Source: Tethya wilhelma (taxonomy: Eukaryota > Porifera > Demospongiae > Tethyida > Tethyidae). From it: 64,000 nt of DNA. Below the pieces are notes generated by a model. The model was given only the letters and a program-made list of their open reading frames with translations, ran no database searches and was not told the DNA's origin. Positions 35,148-46,802 of this stretch are shown piece after piece. Each line of letters begins with the position of its first letter. The stretch's first letter is position 1. The stretch is taken from positions 1,544,817 through 1,608,816 of the forward strand of contig CAXIPT010000006.1 of the NCBI GenBank assembly GCA_964030475.1. Direction: 5' to 3'. Both the position numbers and the translations under genes were made by a program.

Positions 35148-35711
35148 TTTTGTCGAACTCACTAGCTGAGCTTTTGGTTTTGAAGTACAACACTATCACA
35201 GTCCAAAAAGAAAGAATTTTTCGGGGGGCGTTGCCAGGACAGTGCCAGGTTGCGCAATTGCATTGGGTTGTGCGCGGAAAATTCCATAATTATAATAAAC
35301 ACGCAGTCACGTAACATAATCTAAAACATTCCTACGGGTTTGTTGTGCGCGGCATGCCGGCCGAGCGTGAGCATGCAGCCCCTCCCACTCAATATGCAGA
35401 ATTAACCTGGAGCACGGAAGATTCTTTAGCACTTTCAGCAAGAGTGTGACTTTCTAAATCTATACGCCATCCTTACATTACAATACCTAGGTGTGTGCCA
35501 GGACCCTGTATCTAAGCTACCAGTCCTCTTGATGGAACTACTGGACAGCATTTAAAGTTGACCAAAATGCTTGAAAGCTTCCCACACCCAATTCCCTACC
35601 ACATCCAAGTGGACCTTTGCGACGATGTTTCATTTGCAGTGACTTGTCTTCATTCATTTGTTCATCATGTGTGTGGATGACTTGAATGTCAGGAACTAAT
35701 GTGCTGGTCAT

Positions 35712-36280
35712 CGCTGGAAGAAAGCCATGCAAAGTGACTGATTTTGGAAATTGGAATGTCCAAGCTAAATACTAGTAAATAGATTAGAACACAACTTCAC
35801 ACCATTGAAAATGTGTCCAGGTACACTTGGTTACATGTCTCCAGAATCCCTCATTGAGCCACCACAATACACAGAGAAATTGGATTCTCATAATTATGGT
35901 GTGATAATGATCCAAGGGTGTACACGACAGTTTCCAGATCCTAGACAGTTTCCAGATCCTAGACTGCCAGCGATGAAGACAAAAGATGATTCAGATTCTC
36001 CAATGGGAACAAAACAAGTCCCAGTTCTCGAGCCAGAACGTAGAAAGGAGCATAAATTAATATGATTGATCCAACCCATCCGTCAAGGCTTCCTGTTACT
36101 TTGGATTGCATAAAGTACAGAGAAAAGGACAGACCTTTGGCTCAAGAGCTCTGTCAGAGGCTAGCTGCTTTGAAGGAAAACCAAGTGTATATATCGAGAG
36201 TAGTCAGCATATACAAATCCACTTCAACAAGAGCGTGAAGAGTTAATCAGGCAAGTAGAAGAGAAGGAGAACTTGTCGTA
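35712..36280 (+). pseudogene. Protein kinase C-lobe and coiled-coil relic
   Basis: Pieces in different frames read CKVTDFGN (the DFG of a kinase activation segment), CPGTLGYMSPESL with PQYTEKLD (APE-type P+1 region) and LPVTLDCIKYREKDRPLAQE (the C-lobe arginine helix, RP), then a short coil QEREELIRQVEEKEN. Stops and frameshifts separate them, and CAGTTTCCAGATCCTAGA is duplicated in tandem at about 35929-35964. The N-lobe and catalytic loop are absent. It resembles the kinase / coiled-coil / kelch family I associate with this sponge, of which a kelch-end relic lies at 44-46 kb. Confidence 0.65.
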
Positions 36281-36405
36281 GCACAGTTCCGATTAGTGAT
36301 CTCAGTCAGAAACAATTTAAACAAAGCGAGTGTCCCATAGAGCAGGAGCTGACAGAATTGCCATTACCCAAGCAACTAGCCTCTAACATGGTTGTGAGCA
36401 AAAAC

Positions 36406-36457
36406 ATGGCGATTGAACCTACAACGAAGTATACTTTGTTGTAAGTTCAATCGCCAT
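36406..36457. repeat. 52-bp near-perfect palindrome
   Basis: ATGGCGATTGAAC...GTTCAATCGCCAT, arms of 26 bp with two mismatches and GTATAC at the centre. It would form a stem with essentially no loop. Confidence 0.85.
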
Positions 36458-38881
36458 TCTAGCTAACTTAGTGTTGTACGATGTTGTTGTAAGTTATTAT
36501 ATATTTTAATATCAGCTTTATACCTGTGTGCAACACAAACTCGCCATAAAATCTGATCAATACATCAACAATAGTAATATTATCAAAATTAATCACTCAT
36601 TTGTAAATTTTTATTGTTCATAATAATTGCATTCTTGTGGTTAAGTTAGTGCAAAGAGTTTTGATGATCTTTACCAAGTAACGTATTTGCACTGGGCATG
36701 CGCATTAGAGCCTATAATAGTCAAAAGATTTTAATTAAGCTTGCGGTTGTATGCCCTTAGATCATTCTTGCTTTACTAAATTAATTAGTTTCTAACAACT
36801 CTACTCTCCAACGATGGCCAACGCAAGTTCTGTTAAAGCTCACCTGATTTGAATCAGCCATTACTGATAAATGAATGTTAACTCAAGAACTGGTCATGTC
36901 ATCAGGCTCAGAGCTTCAGTCTTCAAGTGCTGCTAACAAAAAGACACACAGCTGTTCTTCCTACCTCCGTCCTCATATGATGGCATTCTACCTCTTGGTT
37001 CTGTGCATATGGGGTGTCCTTTCTCTGCCCATCATCTTTGGCTTTGTACCAATTGACAGGGAAACTTCAGCAGTGAATATACCGGTAATAGCTATATACA
37101 ATAGTATGATTAAATTACTGTGTACATTATTATTATTATTATTATTAAATTTTTATTGATAAAATAATGAATTGGTTACATTGAATGCTCGCCAATATTC
37201 CCAACAAGGCTTTTATGGATAAGTTGCATAAGGAAGAGCTTTTTGCTACAAGCCAATTATGATGTTGGTAATGCAATTGTACTATTGTACTATTACAATA
37301 ATGACACATTGCTATAAGTTCCTAGTATATACTTAAGTTAAGTACGTATGCCACCCATGGTTGTAGTTGGTTTTAGACCACTGCTTTGTCATGAGGGCTG
37401 TAGGCCTTTAATGGTGAAGGCAAAGCCCATCAATAATATAGGAGAATTGTTCTAAATAAGCCTGTTGTCCTTCTGCACAACTTGTATGTATGAAGCTCCA
37501 TGGCAATAAAGGGGCAGCTAGACGAATGGAATTATTGCTAAAAGATCTAAAAATAGAGCAAACTTGCACAATATGCCATAGATTCTGAAGTAGTAGCTGG
37601 TCTCTTTCTTCACATGGAGCCTCCATAATTTTTGTGAACACTTAGTCTAGTTGCATGGCAGTTGTCGCTAAACTGAATACTAGCTGATAATAATAGATTT
37701 ACAACTTTTTTTACAAGATCCAAATCATGATGTTATGTGCTCCTTTAATTTGGGCCTACATGATGCTACATCCCACATCAGCTCCAAATATAGTCAGATA
37801 TAGCATTATGTGAAACAGCTATATAATGGTGACTGTCAGGGACCACTGTTGGGAAGTAATTCACCCAAATACTCGTTATTTAGCTCCTGATAGTATGCAT
37901 GCTTATGACAGAATTTTAATCATGTGCAGTGCTAATTACTGCATTGGGGCATTTTTTCAAGAATTAACATGCATGCTATACATTGCATTATTAATTATAC
38001 TCTTAGTGGGCTCTTATCTGTATTATGTGACAAAAAATAATTGAACCCTTAATATCTTGTTTTATTATTGCTTAGATACCACTCACAGCCATCAACACAA
38101 CATTATGTCACAATTGTACCTTCAACTGCTCAGAAGATTTCTTCTTTGATGACTACACAGACCTGTGTGTTCCCAGTTGTGTCACATTCAAATCATTACC
38201 ACCATTTCTTTCAAGTTTATTTGATATTTTATATACACTGGGCAGTGTAGGTGGGATAGTTGGTGGTACATCACTGCTGGTCATTTCAATTATCAAGAGG
38301 AAGACAGCGTACGTTAAATGCATGCACAACCACACAATTGTCATTATATGGATCAATTATTATATATAATTAATTAATTATTAATAGTATATTCATTCTG
38401 CATAATAATTTATTATTTTTCTTGTTTATTATCATTATTATCATCAATCATGTAGATTTAGCTTTCCAGCAATATTTGTTCTCTACCAAAACATCACAAT
38501 TCTTATTTTACGTAAGCTGAATCTTGATAATAAACTCAAAAATGCATGGAATCAATAATATTATAATGAATGATGTTTGATCTGCTAATAATTATGAGCT
38601 CGAGCTAGGTTTATAATTATGAAGTTACACTATATAAGTTATTGCATACTGAGAGTTTTTAGTACTATTAATCACCATTGTAATCATACAGAGAGTGTAC
38701 AACAATTAACTTATGAGAGTGTTTTCAAAACTATTGCTACAGCAGATTTTTTACCACAATTATAGAATTCTTTTCCCTGGTTGCCAATTTGGACCGTGAA
38801 AGACTTCTTTGCAGTTCAAGAAGCCTTCTGGAGAGCTCTTTAAAGTCAACTCCCTTCTGCATTGTGATGGGTAATTATTAA

Positions 38882-39206
38882 TGTGTGTGTGTATGCGTGT
38901 GTGTGTGTGNNNNNNNNNNNNNNNNNNNNNNNNNNNNNNNNNNNNNNNNNNNNNNNNNNNNNNNNNNNNNNNNNNNNNNNNNNNNNNNNNNNNNNNNNNN
39001 NNNNNNNNNNNNNNNNNNNNNNNNNNNNNNNNNNNNNNNNNNNNNNNNNNNNNNNNNNNNNNNNNNNNNNNNNNNNNNNNNNNNNNNNNNNNNNNNNNNN
39101 NNNNNNNNNNNNNNNNNNNNNNNNNNNNNNGTGTGTGCGTGTGTGCGTGCGTGTGTGCGCGTGTGTGTGTGTGTGTGTGCATGTGTGTGCTTGTGTGTGT
39201 GTGATT
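38882..39206. repeat. (TG)n microsatellite with a 221-N gap (38910-39130)
   Basis: TG and TGCG repeat on both sides of the Ns, inside intron 4 of the 7TM gene and starting 11 bases after the exon 4 donor. The gap is an estimated-size hole in the repeat. Confidence 0.95.
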
Positions 39207-39936
39207 GGTATGATGTGTGTTAGGCATTATAATTATATAGCTTATATTATATTACAGGGATAGTTTTGACTTATGGATGGATACAAATAACACTGTGGTG
39301 GCTATTTCACGTCATTTTATGCTGGTGGAAGGTCAAGTTTCCATTTCATTGCAGAAAATACCAAGCATATCACAAATACATACACATTGGATGTGTTTTA
39401 ATTGGAATAATAGTACCATTGCTACAGCCAATTGTGACACTAGCAGTTGGCATAAGAGATGACAAGAAAGCAAACACACAACAGTATGGATTCGTTGCCA
39501 CAACTCCACCGCCAAACCTGTGTCTAGGAGCTCAACCGAATGCAATCATTTTCATGCATGTCATTCCAATAGCTATTGTTCTGGGAAGCGGCATACCCTT
39601 TTTGCTGACGACATTCTGGATAATTCACAAGGTATCACATGCAAATTGTGCCAATGAAATTACCAAATATTTGTAGCAATAGAAATTAACTTATATTTTT
39701 AAATTTTGTGCCATCCATTGCTGTAGCATCACAGATCTGTGCAGAGGCAGAGAATGTCTGAACAAAGGGAACCGACTAAAAACTAATGCAAAAATTTAAC
39801 TTGGAAAAATCGGACAAGAAGCTGCTTCTCCTGTTTACTTACTATGTCATTTTGGCCATTTTGGGTGTATATGGTACATCACTGGCAATAAATAGAGGAG
39901 AAGCATATTCGATGGAACTCAGTTCAGTGTGAATCA

Positions 39937-40217
39937 GGCCCGTAGGGAGGGGGGTGCAAGGGGGTGCAAGTGCACCCCCCTTTTGAAGCAAAAAGAAGAA
40001 CCAAGTCTCAGGTATAATCATAAAACATTAAATTATAGCTTCAAAACATGAAATATGTTCCAGAATGCACCAGAATTCATCAAAATTAGCCTAAATTTCC
40101 AAAATTTTCGGGGGGAGCATGCATGCCCCCAGACCCCCCTAGGTTTTTACTTTTTTTATGAAACACTTTCGGCCGACAATATTTGCACCCCCCTTTCAAG
40201 AATCCTGGCTACGGGCC
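39937..40217. mobile_element. 281-bp MITE with 9-bp target duplication inside the 7TM gene
   Basis: Ends GGCCCGTAG and CTACGGGCC are exact inverted copies, and the element is flanked on both sides by TGTGAATCA (39928-39936 and 40218-40226). A 9-bp duplication and a G-initial terminus are typical of Mutator-like elements. The interior has paired G-runs and C-runs (GGGGGGTGCAAG, GCACCCCCCTT). Confidence 0.85.
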
Positions 40218-40894
40218 TGTGAATCAACTGGAGGATTTAATGATCCTGCACTAAATATTGATGCAACATGTGACAGAGCACCGTTTGAAACATTGAGACT
40301 ACCTATCGTCATACTGCAAATTCTTATAACTGTGCTACTAGGTTTGTTTCCAGTGATTTCCCTTATGTACATAGTAGACAGTTTGAACATAAGGAAGCTG
40401 GTAATTGAATTCAGACATTGTTTCAGAAAGCAAAGTGGAAAAGGATTGACATGCTGTCAGTGCACAGCGTCAAAGTAAGAAGGAGACTGCCAGTAGTACT
40501 AGTATACTGTAGGTATTACATTATGTCAGCCAAAGGGGCTAGCCATATCAAGATTAACAAAACCTTTTGCATTTAAAAATGCTTAGGATGAAGTTAAAAT
40601 AAGGAGTTAAAGTTCACAATCCCACAGACTGACTTTAATACAATAGTCTGCACTACATGTATGTATAACTTAATCTTTGGTTTATAATAATTTATTATTT
40701 ATGTTATTGTATTACATGCAGTTTATCTTCATCCTGTTTTTTTTGTGTGTGTGTGCTTAACAATCACAAAATTTAAGTGCTGCTCTCATGGTTTATCATA
40801 TGTATCATTTTGTCATGTAGTTATCAGTCTGTATAATATTATTATATTTGCATACTATACCAATTTGTCATGTATAAAGGTCCTAGGAGGTTTA

Positions 40895-41870
40895 TCATAC
40901 GTACGGTAGTACGTATAGTAGGAATGGGCCGACTGTCCCATTGACACAATACAAAATGTTCATGCTTATAAACTTTCAGGGAAAGAAAGCTAAGCCTTCA
41001 AATGCATTTAATAGCCTCCCACAGACAGTTAGCTTACTGTATTAACCATGAAGACTGGTAGAAAGTTTCTAGAGCACTCTGGACTCCAGGAGAAAGCGCT
41101 CGCGAGAAGCCACAAGAGTGCAATTTTGTTCTCCTTCCTTCCTTCCTTCCTTCCTTCCTTCCTAACTGACTTACTTGAACGCGATTTCCAGACAAACAAA
41201 AGGCATTGAGCCAACTTTAACCATATAGTGGGACTTCATTTCATCTGTAGTACGTCCTTTTCGACTCCTTTGCTGGCGAAAAGGCAGCAAACAAAATCTA
41301 GGCAGCTTTGAAACTCTCGATATAAAATACTGTACTTTTTATTTAGCCATTTTGATGTTGGTAAAGGTCGTCAATAGACCACGTGGTTTGCATGTATATA
41401 ATGCGCATGCGTATCAAATGTACACCCTTTAGAGACTGACAAGTCTCTTCTGTGTGATTGTCTCCATGCAATTGAGCACCTTGGTGTTTAAAAAAGTGAA
41501 TGAACAAGTGGTAAAAATTTTATAAAAATGAGAAGTGTAGGAATGGGCAGTGCGGTAAAAAGCAATGAAACAAGGCAAGTCTCTGAATTTCGGCACATGA
41601 CTACTTCATTTTTTGTGCCCTATTCTTTGTGTATCTACATTCTAAATGCTTGTTACTTCATCCAAATTAGTCAAGTGCATGATTGCCGTTGCATTGACTC
41701 ATGAGCCAAATGACCGACATTTATAATGATGGAATTCAAATTTGCAATTCACTCATGAAAATGAAGTAGTCATGTGCCGAAATTCAGAGACTTGCCTTGT
41801 TTCATTGCTTTTTACCGCACTGCCCATTCCTACACTTCTCATTTTTATAAAATTTTTACCATTCTAGAAT
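40895..41870. mobile_element. GTAGGAATGGGC-family element, core plus palindromic part
   Basis: The outer end TACGTACGGTAGTACGTA then TAGGAATGGGCCGACTGTCC starts the core (to about 41500), which includes a (CTTC)n run at 41137-41163. Inverted arms at about 41505-41600 and 41765-41866 follow (GTAGGAATGGGCAGTGCGG / CCGCACTGCCCATTCCTAC). Confidence 0.8.
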
Positions 41871-42180
41871 TATTGTTCATTCAGCAACCAGACACTATAT
41901 TGGTCACATGCTTATTTTGTCGACCCTTTACCTACACAGCAAGCTAGCAAAGCTCAAACTGTTCAAAAGACAGGATTAAGGCTTGGTACGGAACATATAC
42001 TTGCCAGTAAAGTTGTCCGCAGATACAACTCAGACACACTCAGTGAACCTCCTTGTGACAATATTCATGGAATACAGTGGAATACCTGCTGTAGTTTGGC
42101 AACCTTGAGCTCTGTTGACAGTGAGTGATAGTTCTTACCAGTATATTATAGTCTACATTGTATAATAGCTAATTATTCCC

Positions 42181-42278
42181 AGTACGGTAGTACTGGGTAC
42201 ATAGGAATGGCACGGATGGCCCATTAGCACAATACAAATATTCACGCGAATAACTCTGCAAAAACCGGGCGCTTGGCN
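42181..42278. mobile_element. End fragment of a related MITE, cut by an N at 42278
   Basis: AGTACGGTAGTACTGGGTAC followed by ATAGGAATGGCACGGATGGC matches, inverted, the sequence at about 60595-60695. The rest of the element is lost at the single N. Confidence 0.7.
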
Positions 42279-43129
42279 ATAATAATAATGTTATATTTCC
42301 CCTCCAATAGTTTTACATTGTATAATAATTATAATCATTTATATCCAACCGGTCATTAGCCTGTTCTGAATTACAAATTAATATCAGCAAGGAAAAAGTA
42401 TGGCCCTCGTGACTAGCCTGTTATTATGGTACATTTTTTCTTGTGCAGTTCATCATAGTCATGCAGGTCATCATGTAACCTAGGCCTTAAAAGTAGACTA
42501 TTCTCTTCTAAATATTACAAGAGCAATTTTTTCAGCCTCAAACCAGGCTCTCTCCTGTTAATTTTTTTTTCCATACGTGAATTGATATCCTCATTGAGAG
42601 CCTGGCATGATTTGAAGTAATTTGTTACATACTTTTGTGCCAACTCAACAGTGACACACACCCACACCCACATGCACCCACTTATCCTATTCACACAACT
42701 TATGTAGGCCTCCCAGCTGACAGTGCCCATAAGTCACAGTTCAGTGTACGTGTTTACTGCTCAGTCTCTCCAGCCACTGGCAACTCTCCTGTTCCAATGT
42801 CTGAATGCTTTGACACACACTCTGTATAGGGAGTGCCTTGATCTGCTTGTTTTTGAGGCAACCATGCAGTGACGTGTCACTAGCCATCATAGTAACAAGT
42901 GTTACAAGTCTTCTTACCAACGTGTCAACAAAATGGTCAGGTTGGTGAAGCAATTTAACATCATCCATAGGTATGTCAATGTACTCTCTATATATTTAAA
43001 AGAATTTCATCTTATTTCCTGAATCCTGATCTATAACTATTTAAAAGGAAATGATTATTCATGATTAATTCAGTCTAGTATTTAATTGATTCAGAATATT
43101 GTGTCAAGTAAGCGTGGTCTTACTTCATT

Positions 43130-43411
43130 TTCAGTTAACAAAGGGGAGATCCTGGCATTAATGAGAGATAGTGGAGCCACACAGCAAGTCAACCATCATG
43201 CATCAGCCTGATTGCTGCTTTGATTCTACAAGGTACAAGATGGGACTATCTATTGGACAGTCAGAACATATGTCATGTGACCCAGGCCTTACTGAGGGAG
43301 AATATTGGAGTGATACCTCAGGACTTATTGCTGTTCAATGATGTTATCAAATACAACATCAGATATGGTAAGGGAAGGGTGGGCTACCTCAGCGTAGGCA
43401 GGATATGGTAG
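43130..43411 (+). pseudogene. ABC transporter (ABCB6/7-type) nucleotide-binding domain relic
   Basis: The frame from about 43205 reads LLDSQNICHVTQALLRENIG and then VIPQDLLLFNDVIKYNIRYG. This is the Q-loop region of mitochondrial or vacuolar half transporters (family pattern: IDGQ...VTQ.SLR..IGVVPQD..LFN.TI.YNI.YG). The Walker A part just upstream is degenerate and interrupted by a stop. No signature motif, Walker B or flanking exons are visible nearby, so this is an isolated exon remnant. Confidence 0.6.
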
Positions 43412-43741
43412 TTGATAGTGTTAATATCTTCTATAATCAAAACAATAGTCTCCCTAGCTCTCTTCATTATTGGCCAGTCCTTTGTTCAATAATTATTTCC
43501 TCTCTTATACATAATTTCCCAAAATTAATGGGACTCGAAGTATACCCTAGTTCTAAATTAAAATACAAGTTGCCAAGAGAAGCATAAATTATGCTTACTG
43601 TAATATCCAGTGTTAATTGTGTCGTGTAATAATAACATATTTAATAGTACTTAATATTTGGCAAAACGATGCAATGCAGTACGCCGATGCAGATTATTAA
43701 GAAAATTGTCCAAATGTATATTTAATACGTGTTCCTATAGA

Positions 43742-43826
43742 ATACTTGACTGGAGTCTTTCTGACTCTATCACAAACTTGATTAGTAAATAATCTAGGAA
43801 TTGTCAGAGAGACTCCAGTCAAGTAT
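43742..43826. repeat. 85-bp hairpin (ATACTTGACTGGAGTCT arms)
   Basis: ATACTTGACTGGAGTCT with TTCTGAC on the left is mirrored by GTCAGAGAGACTCCAGTC and AAGTAT on the right; arms of about 24 bp, loop about 37 bp. Possibly a very small MITE. Confidence 0.75.
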
Positions 43827-44089
43827 AGCTTGACTCACTAGTTTGCCTGCATGCATTAAATGATGTGTGCATTGGTATCACATCGTGTGAATTACTACCT
43901 AAAACTGTGAAACTTGAGTTTAATGTAGTTAGTCTATCATTGTTGAAATTATCGCCACTTAAAAATCCTATCTACAACATTACTACTATTAATAGAGTGT
44001 TTTGCTTTTTTCAAATTTTTCTGCTTCAAAAAAACAACAACAAAAAATAATAACAGGTGTACGTGGTAATTTTTAGCTACTAGTTTGAC
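43827..44089. other. AT-rich spacer, nothing recognised
   Basis: No exon or repeat structure that I can support. Confidence 0.5.
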
Positions 44090-46400
44090 CAGCCTGAGTG
44101 TAGTAAGTTATAGCAATTTCAGTTTCATCTGTTTCACTACTGTTAGTTTCTCCTCCTACAACAAAGATATTGTTGCTAGGGAGAGTTGTAGCCAGGCAAA
44201 ATGATCTTCTCATCTTCATTTCACTCAATTGCACCATTCATGCATTAGTGTCCGTATTGAGTTGGTATATGGAAGTTGTTATCTTGCCTTGTTTGTTAGC
44301 TCCTCCAATAGTGAATAATTTGCCATGAACAGTTAAACAGAAAGAGCCCTTCACTGGTAGGTCAGGAAAATGGTGCCATACTCTTGAGGGACTTGAAATG
44401 GTAGGTGATGATGGCTGTGTCTGTATGTTGCATTTTGATGATTGAATTAGTTCACTAAACAGACAAGACACTACTACTGATCATGAGTGGTTACTATAAG
44501 TTCAGAGTATCTCCATAGAGAGTTGCTGAAGCCTTATTAGTGTTAAAGGAAGTCCAGCTGCTGTACTCCATTGTCTGGCTGCTATATGCATGACTTCTAT
44601 ACACAATCCAGGTAACGAGCACCATGACCACCACCTCCCATAACAGCCACATTGGTGGTGGTAGAGAGAACTGTAGTACTAAAGTCCATCTGGTTTGAGA
44701 ATGCTGGTAGAAAAACTTGAATAACTTTCTAAATATCCAACCGATTTCAAAATTTCAAGCACCATTGGAAAGCGCTTGATCTCCCCGTCCTTTTGGTTGC
44801 TTTTTCTGCTTCCTATGCCTTACCAATCAAAAGTTAGCTATCAGTCTGTCCCATAGAAAAAGTATGGTTATGAATATCATTAGTTCACTTCTGGCGGCAT
44901 TCTCAAACCAGATGGACTTTAGTACCTCTGTAGGCATTTGAGGAGGTATGTCTACCCACTTATAGTCATGGTAGGTGAATAGCTTGTTTGTAACTCTCCA
45001 TACAACTGTTGTGATTGTATTGTTGATGGTTGTATAGAATGGGAGTGAGGACACTTTGGTAGACCATGTGAAGGTACTATAGTTGAAAGAATAGACATTA
45101 ATTTTTGACCATCAATATTATTGACAACAACAGTGTCTCTGATAATGGTAGATGAACCTCTTGACACCCCAGCAGGTGCTTTTGGTCCCTTTTTTCCATT
45201 CCAATATTAACTCTTTCAAACCTGGTTTCTACTGGGCTTCACCTGATAGTGCAAGTTGCTGTAGCTGAGGCTGAATGTCTTGAGCGTGTGTTCTATAGAA
45301 GTCCATGTTTTGCAGATCCCTTCAACCTTTGAACTTTTGATGGTGCAGATTGATTAGCCTCATACCCAGGCTCTCTCCTTGTACCCCGGCTACAGATTGA
45401 TTGGTGAGTTCCTTGAGAAGAGAAAATATAAGACAATGAAACTCAATCTAACATATCATCTAACAAGAAATTTCTCATATTTCTCTACTGCTCTCTCTAA
45501 ATTCATCTTATCTCGGTTTTTCTTGTCTGTTGTTTCTATTAGTTGCAGTTGCACATGTAATTCCATGACTCTCATTGTTAGGGTGAATATCTGCCTCTTT
45601 TTTTGCGTCATCTTTTTTCATTTCTTCAGATGAGAGTTGTTCTGATCTACGATGACTGGAGTTCAATTCCTGTTGTAGTTTGCCATCTCTTGTTGTGCAG
45701 CAATCATCTCTGAAAGTCGACTGATCTCTTTCTCCTTGTCAGCCAGTTATTGAGTGTACACCTGGATCTCTTCTTTTCTCTTGCTTGCCTTCTCTATGGC
45801 AATAATCTAAGAGTAACAATTAAACCAGCATACATATCAACACTATCAAGTGAAATTAATTAAAATTAAGCTTATACCTAAACTTCTTTCAGGTACTTTT
45901 CATGTGACACAGATGCAGCACTTCGTTCCATCAATTTCCTGTCCGTCTTATCTTGTTGTTCTTCAAAGGACTCTGAGACTCTTAATTAATTTTCTTCACT
46001 TCTGTTTTCAACTCAATCACTCGATCAGACTTAGTATTCAACTCCTTCATCATCCTGGCTAGCTCTGCTTCTTTATCCTTGAGCTTTTTCTTCATGGAAT
46101 CAAGTTCCATCTCTTTCTGAGTGAGTTGCTGTTCAAGAGATTTAATCTGTTTATTCTTCTCTTTCAGTAGTTTCTTCAGCAGTTAAATCTTATCTTCTTC
46201 GGCTGATAGCTTCATCTTCTCAAACATTTTGAACTCTCACTGTCTAGGTGCAAGTTGCATCCTCAGAAATTTCTTTCATCCTCAAGTGCCCTGACTCCGA
46301 GCTATAGCAGTGGTACTTCCTCTGAAACCTCCTTCTTCAATTTCTGACTTGTGACAGTTTGCAGCTCTTTAGCTTCCTTTAATTTTTGCTACTTATAATT
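44090..46400 (-). pseudogene. Coiled-coil and kelch-repeat gene relic
   Basis: The minus strand first reads a coiled coil (around 46130-46000: KEMELDSMKKKLKDKEAELA, RMMKELNTKSDRVIELKTEV). It then reads kelch-propeller blades: NKLFTYHDYKWVDIPPQMPT near 44970, and HHFPDLPVKGSFCLTVHGKL followed by FTIGGANKQGK near 44330. Many stops and frameshifts break the frame. Together with the kinase relic at 35.7-36.3 kb this fits the kinase / coiled-coil / kelch architecture I associate with this sponge (recall, not search). No intact copy is present. Confidence 0.6.
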
Positions 46401-46497
46401 ATACGTGATGCATGACATATATAATACCTCTGTACATTAGACTGAGTTTCCATTTCACTACTTTTGACTTTGACAATCTATGCATATCAGGTAGTAT

Positions 46498-46652
46498 TAC
46501 CGTATAGCGGGTAAATTTGGTGAATTCGCATTTGGCGATTTAGCTCCGCACGCTGCATTGTTTATATGCACGCGTGTGCGTATAAAACTGTTTGGCAATT
46601 TTTAATTTGGTGATTTGAAAAATAATTCGCCAAATTTACCCGCTATACGGTA
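46498..46652. mobile_element. MITE with TACCGTATAGCGGG ends
   Basis: TACCGTATAGCGGGTAAATT and AATTTACCCGCTATACGGTA flank 115 bp. Second full copy of the element in intron 5 of gene D. Confidence 0.85.
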
Positions 46653-46802
46653 TTAACATATCAACATAGACCGTCTAGTTTGTTCCACATATACAACATG
46701 GAAATTGATGATCAAAGGCTCTACACATTATACCGACTTCTATTGGATGGTGTACACTTGACAATATTCTCCACATAAAGACACATGAGCTATAAATCTT
46801 TT

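Larger units (their letters stand above)
31245..35185. repeat. Direct duplication of a unit of about 1.95 kb
   Basis: Unit 1 (31245-33214) and unit 2 (33216-35185) each consist of a TG microsatellite, a shared 3' flank and the four-exon gene. Divergence looks like a few percent including indels, judged by eye. The junction is an N, so allelic copies placed in tandem by the assembler are as likely as a true duplication. Confidence 0.8.
36875..40478 (+). pseudogene. Seven-transmembrane receptor gene, frizzled-like layout, broken 3' exon
   Basis: Exons 36875-37084, 38076-38308, 38456-38511, 38766-38870 and 39258-39631 join in frame (326 codons). They give a hydrophobic signal-anchor (MAFYLLVLCIWGVLSLPII), a short cysteine-rich ectodomain (LCHNCTFNCSED, DLCVPSC), TM1 (LFDILYTLGSVGGIVGG), TM2, an extracellular-loop cysteine (RERLLCSSR), TM3 (WWLFHVILCWW), TM4 and TM5. 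Exon 6 starts at 39727 with two frameshifts, one near 39780 and one by 39930, before TM6 (LLLLFTYYVILAILGVYG) and TM7 (LPIVILQILITVLLGLFPV, stop at 40478), and carries a 281-bp MITE. The cysteine pattern and the tryptophan-rich TM3 recall class F (frizzled), but there is no full CRD and no KTxxxW, so this is a tentative call. The 3' part is a pseudogene or sequence-error prone. Confidence 0.65.
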
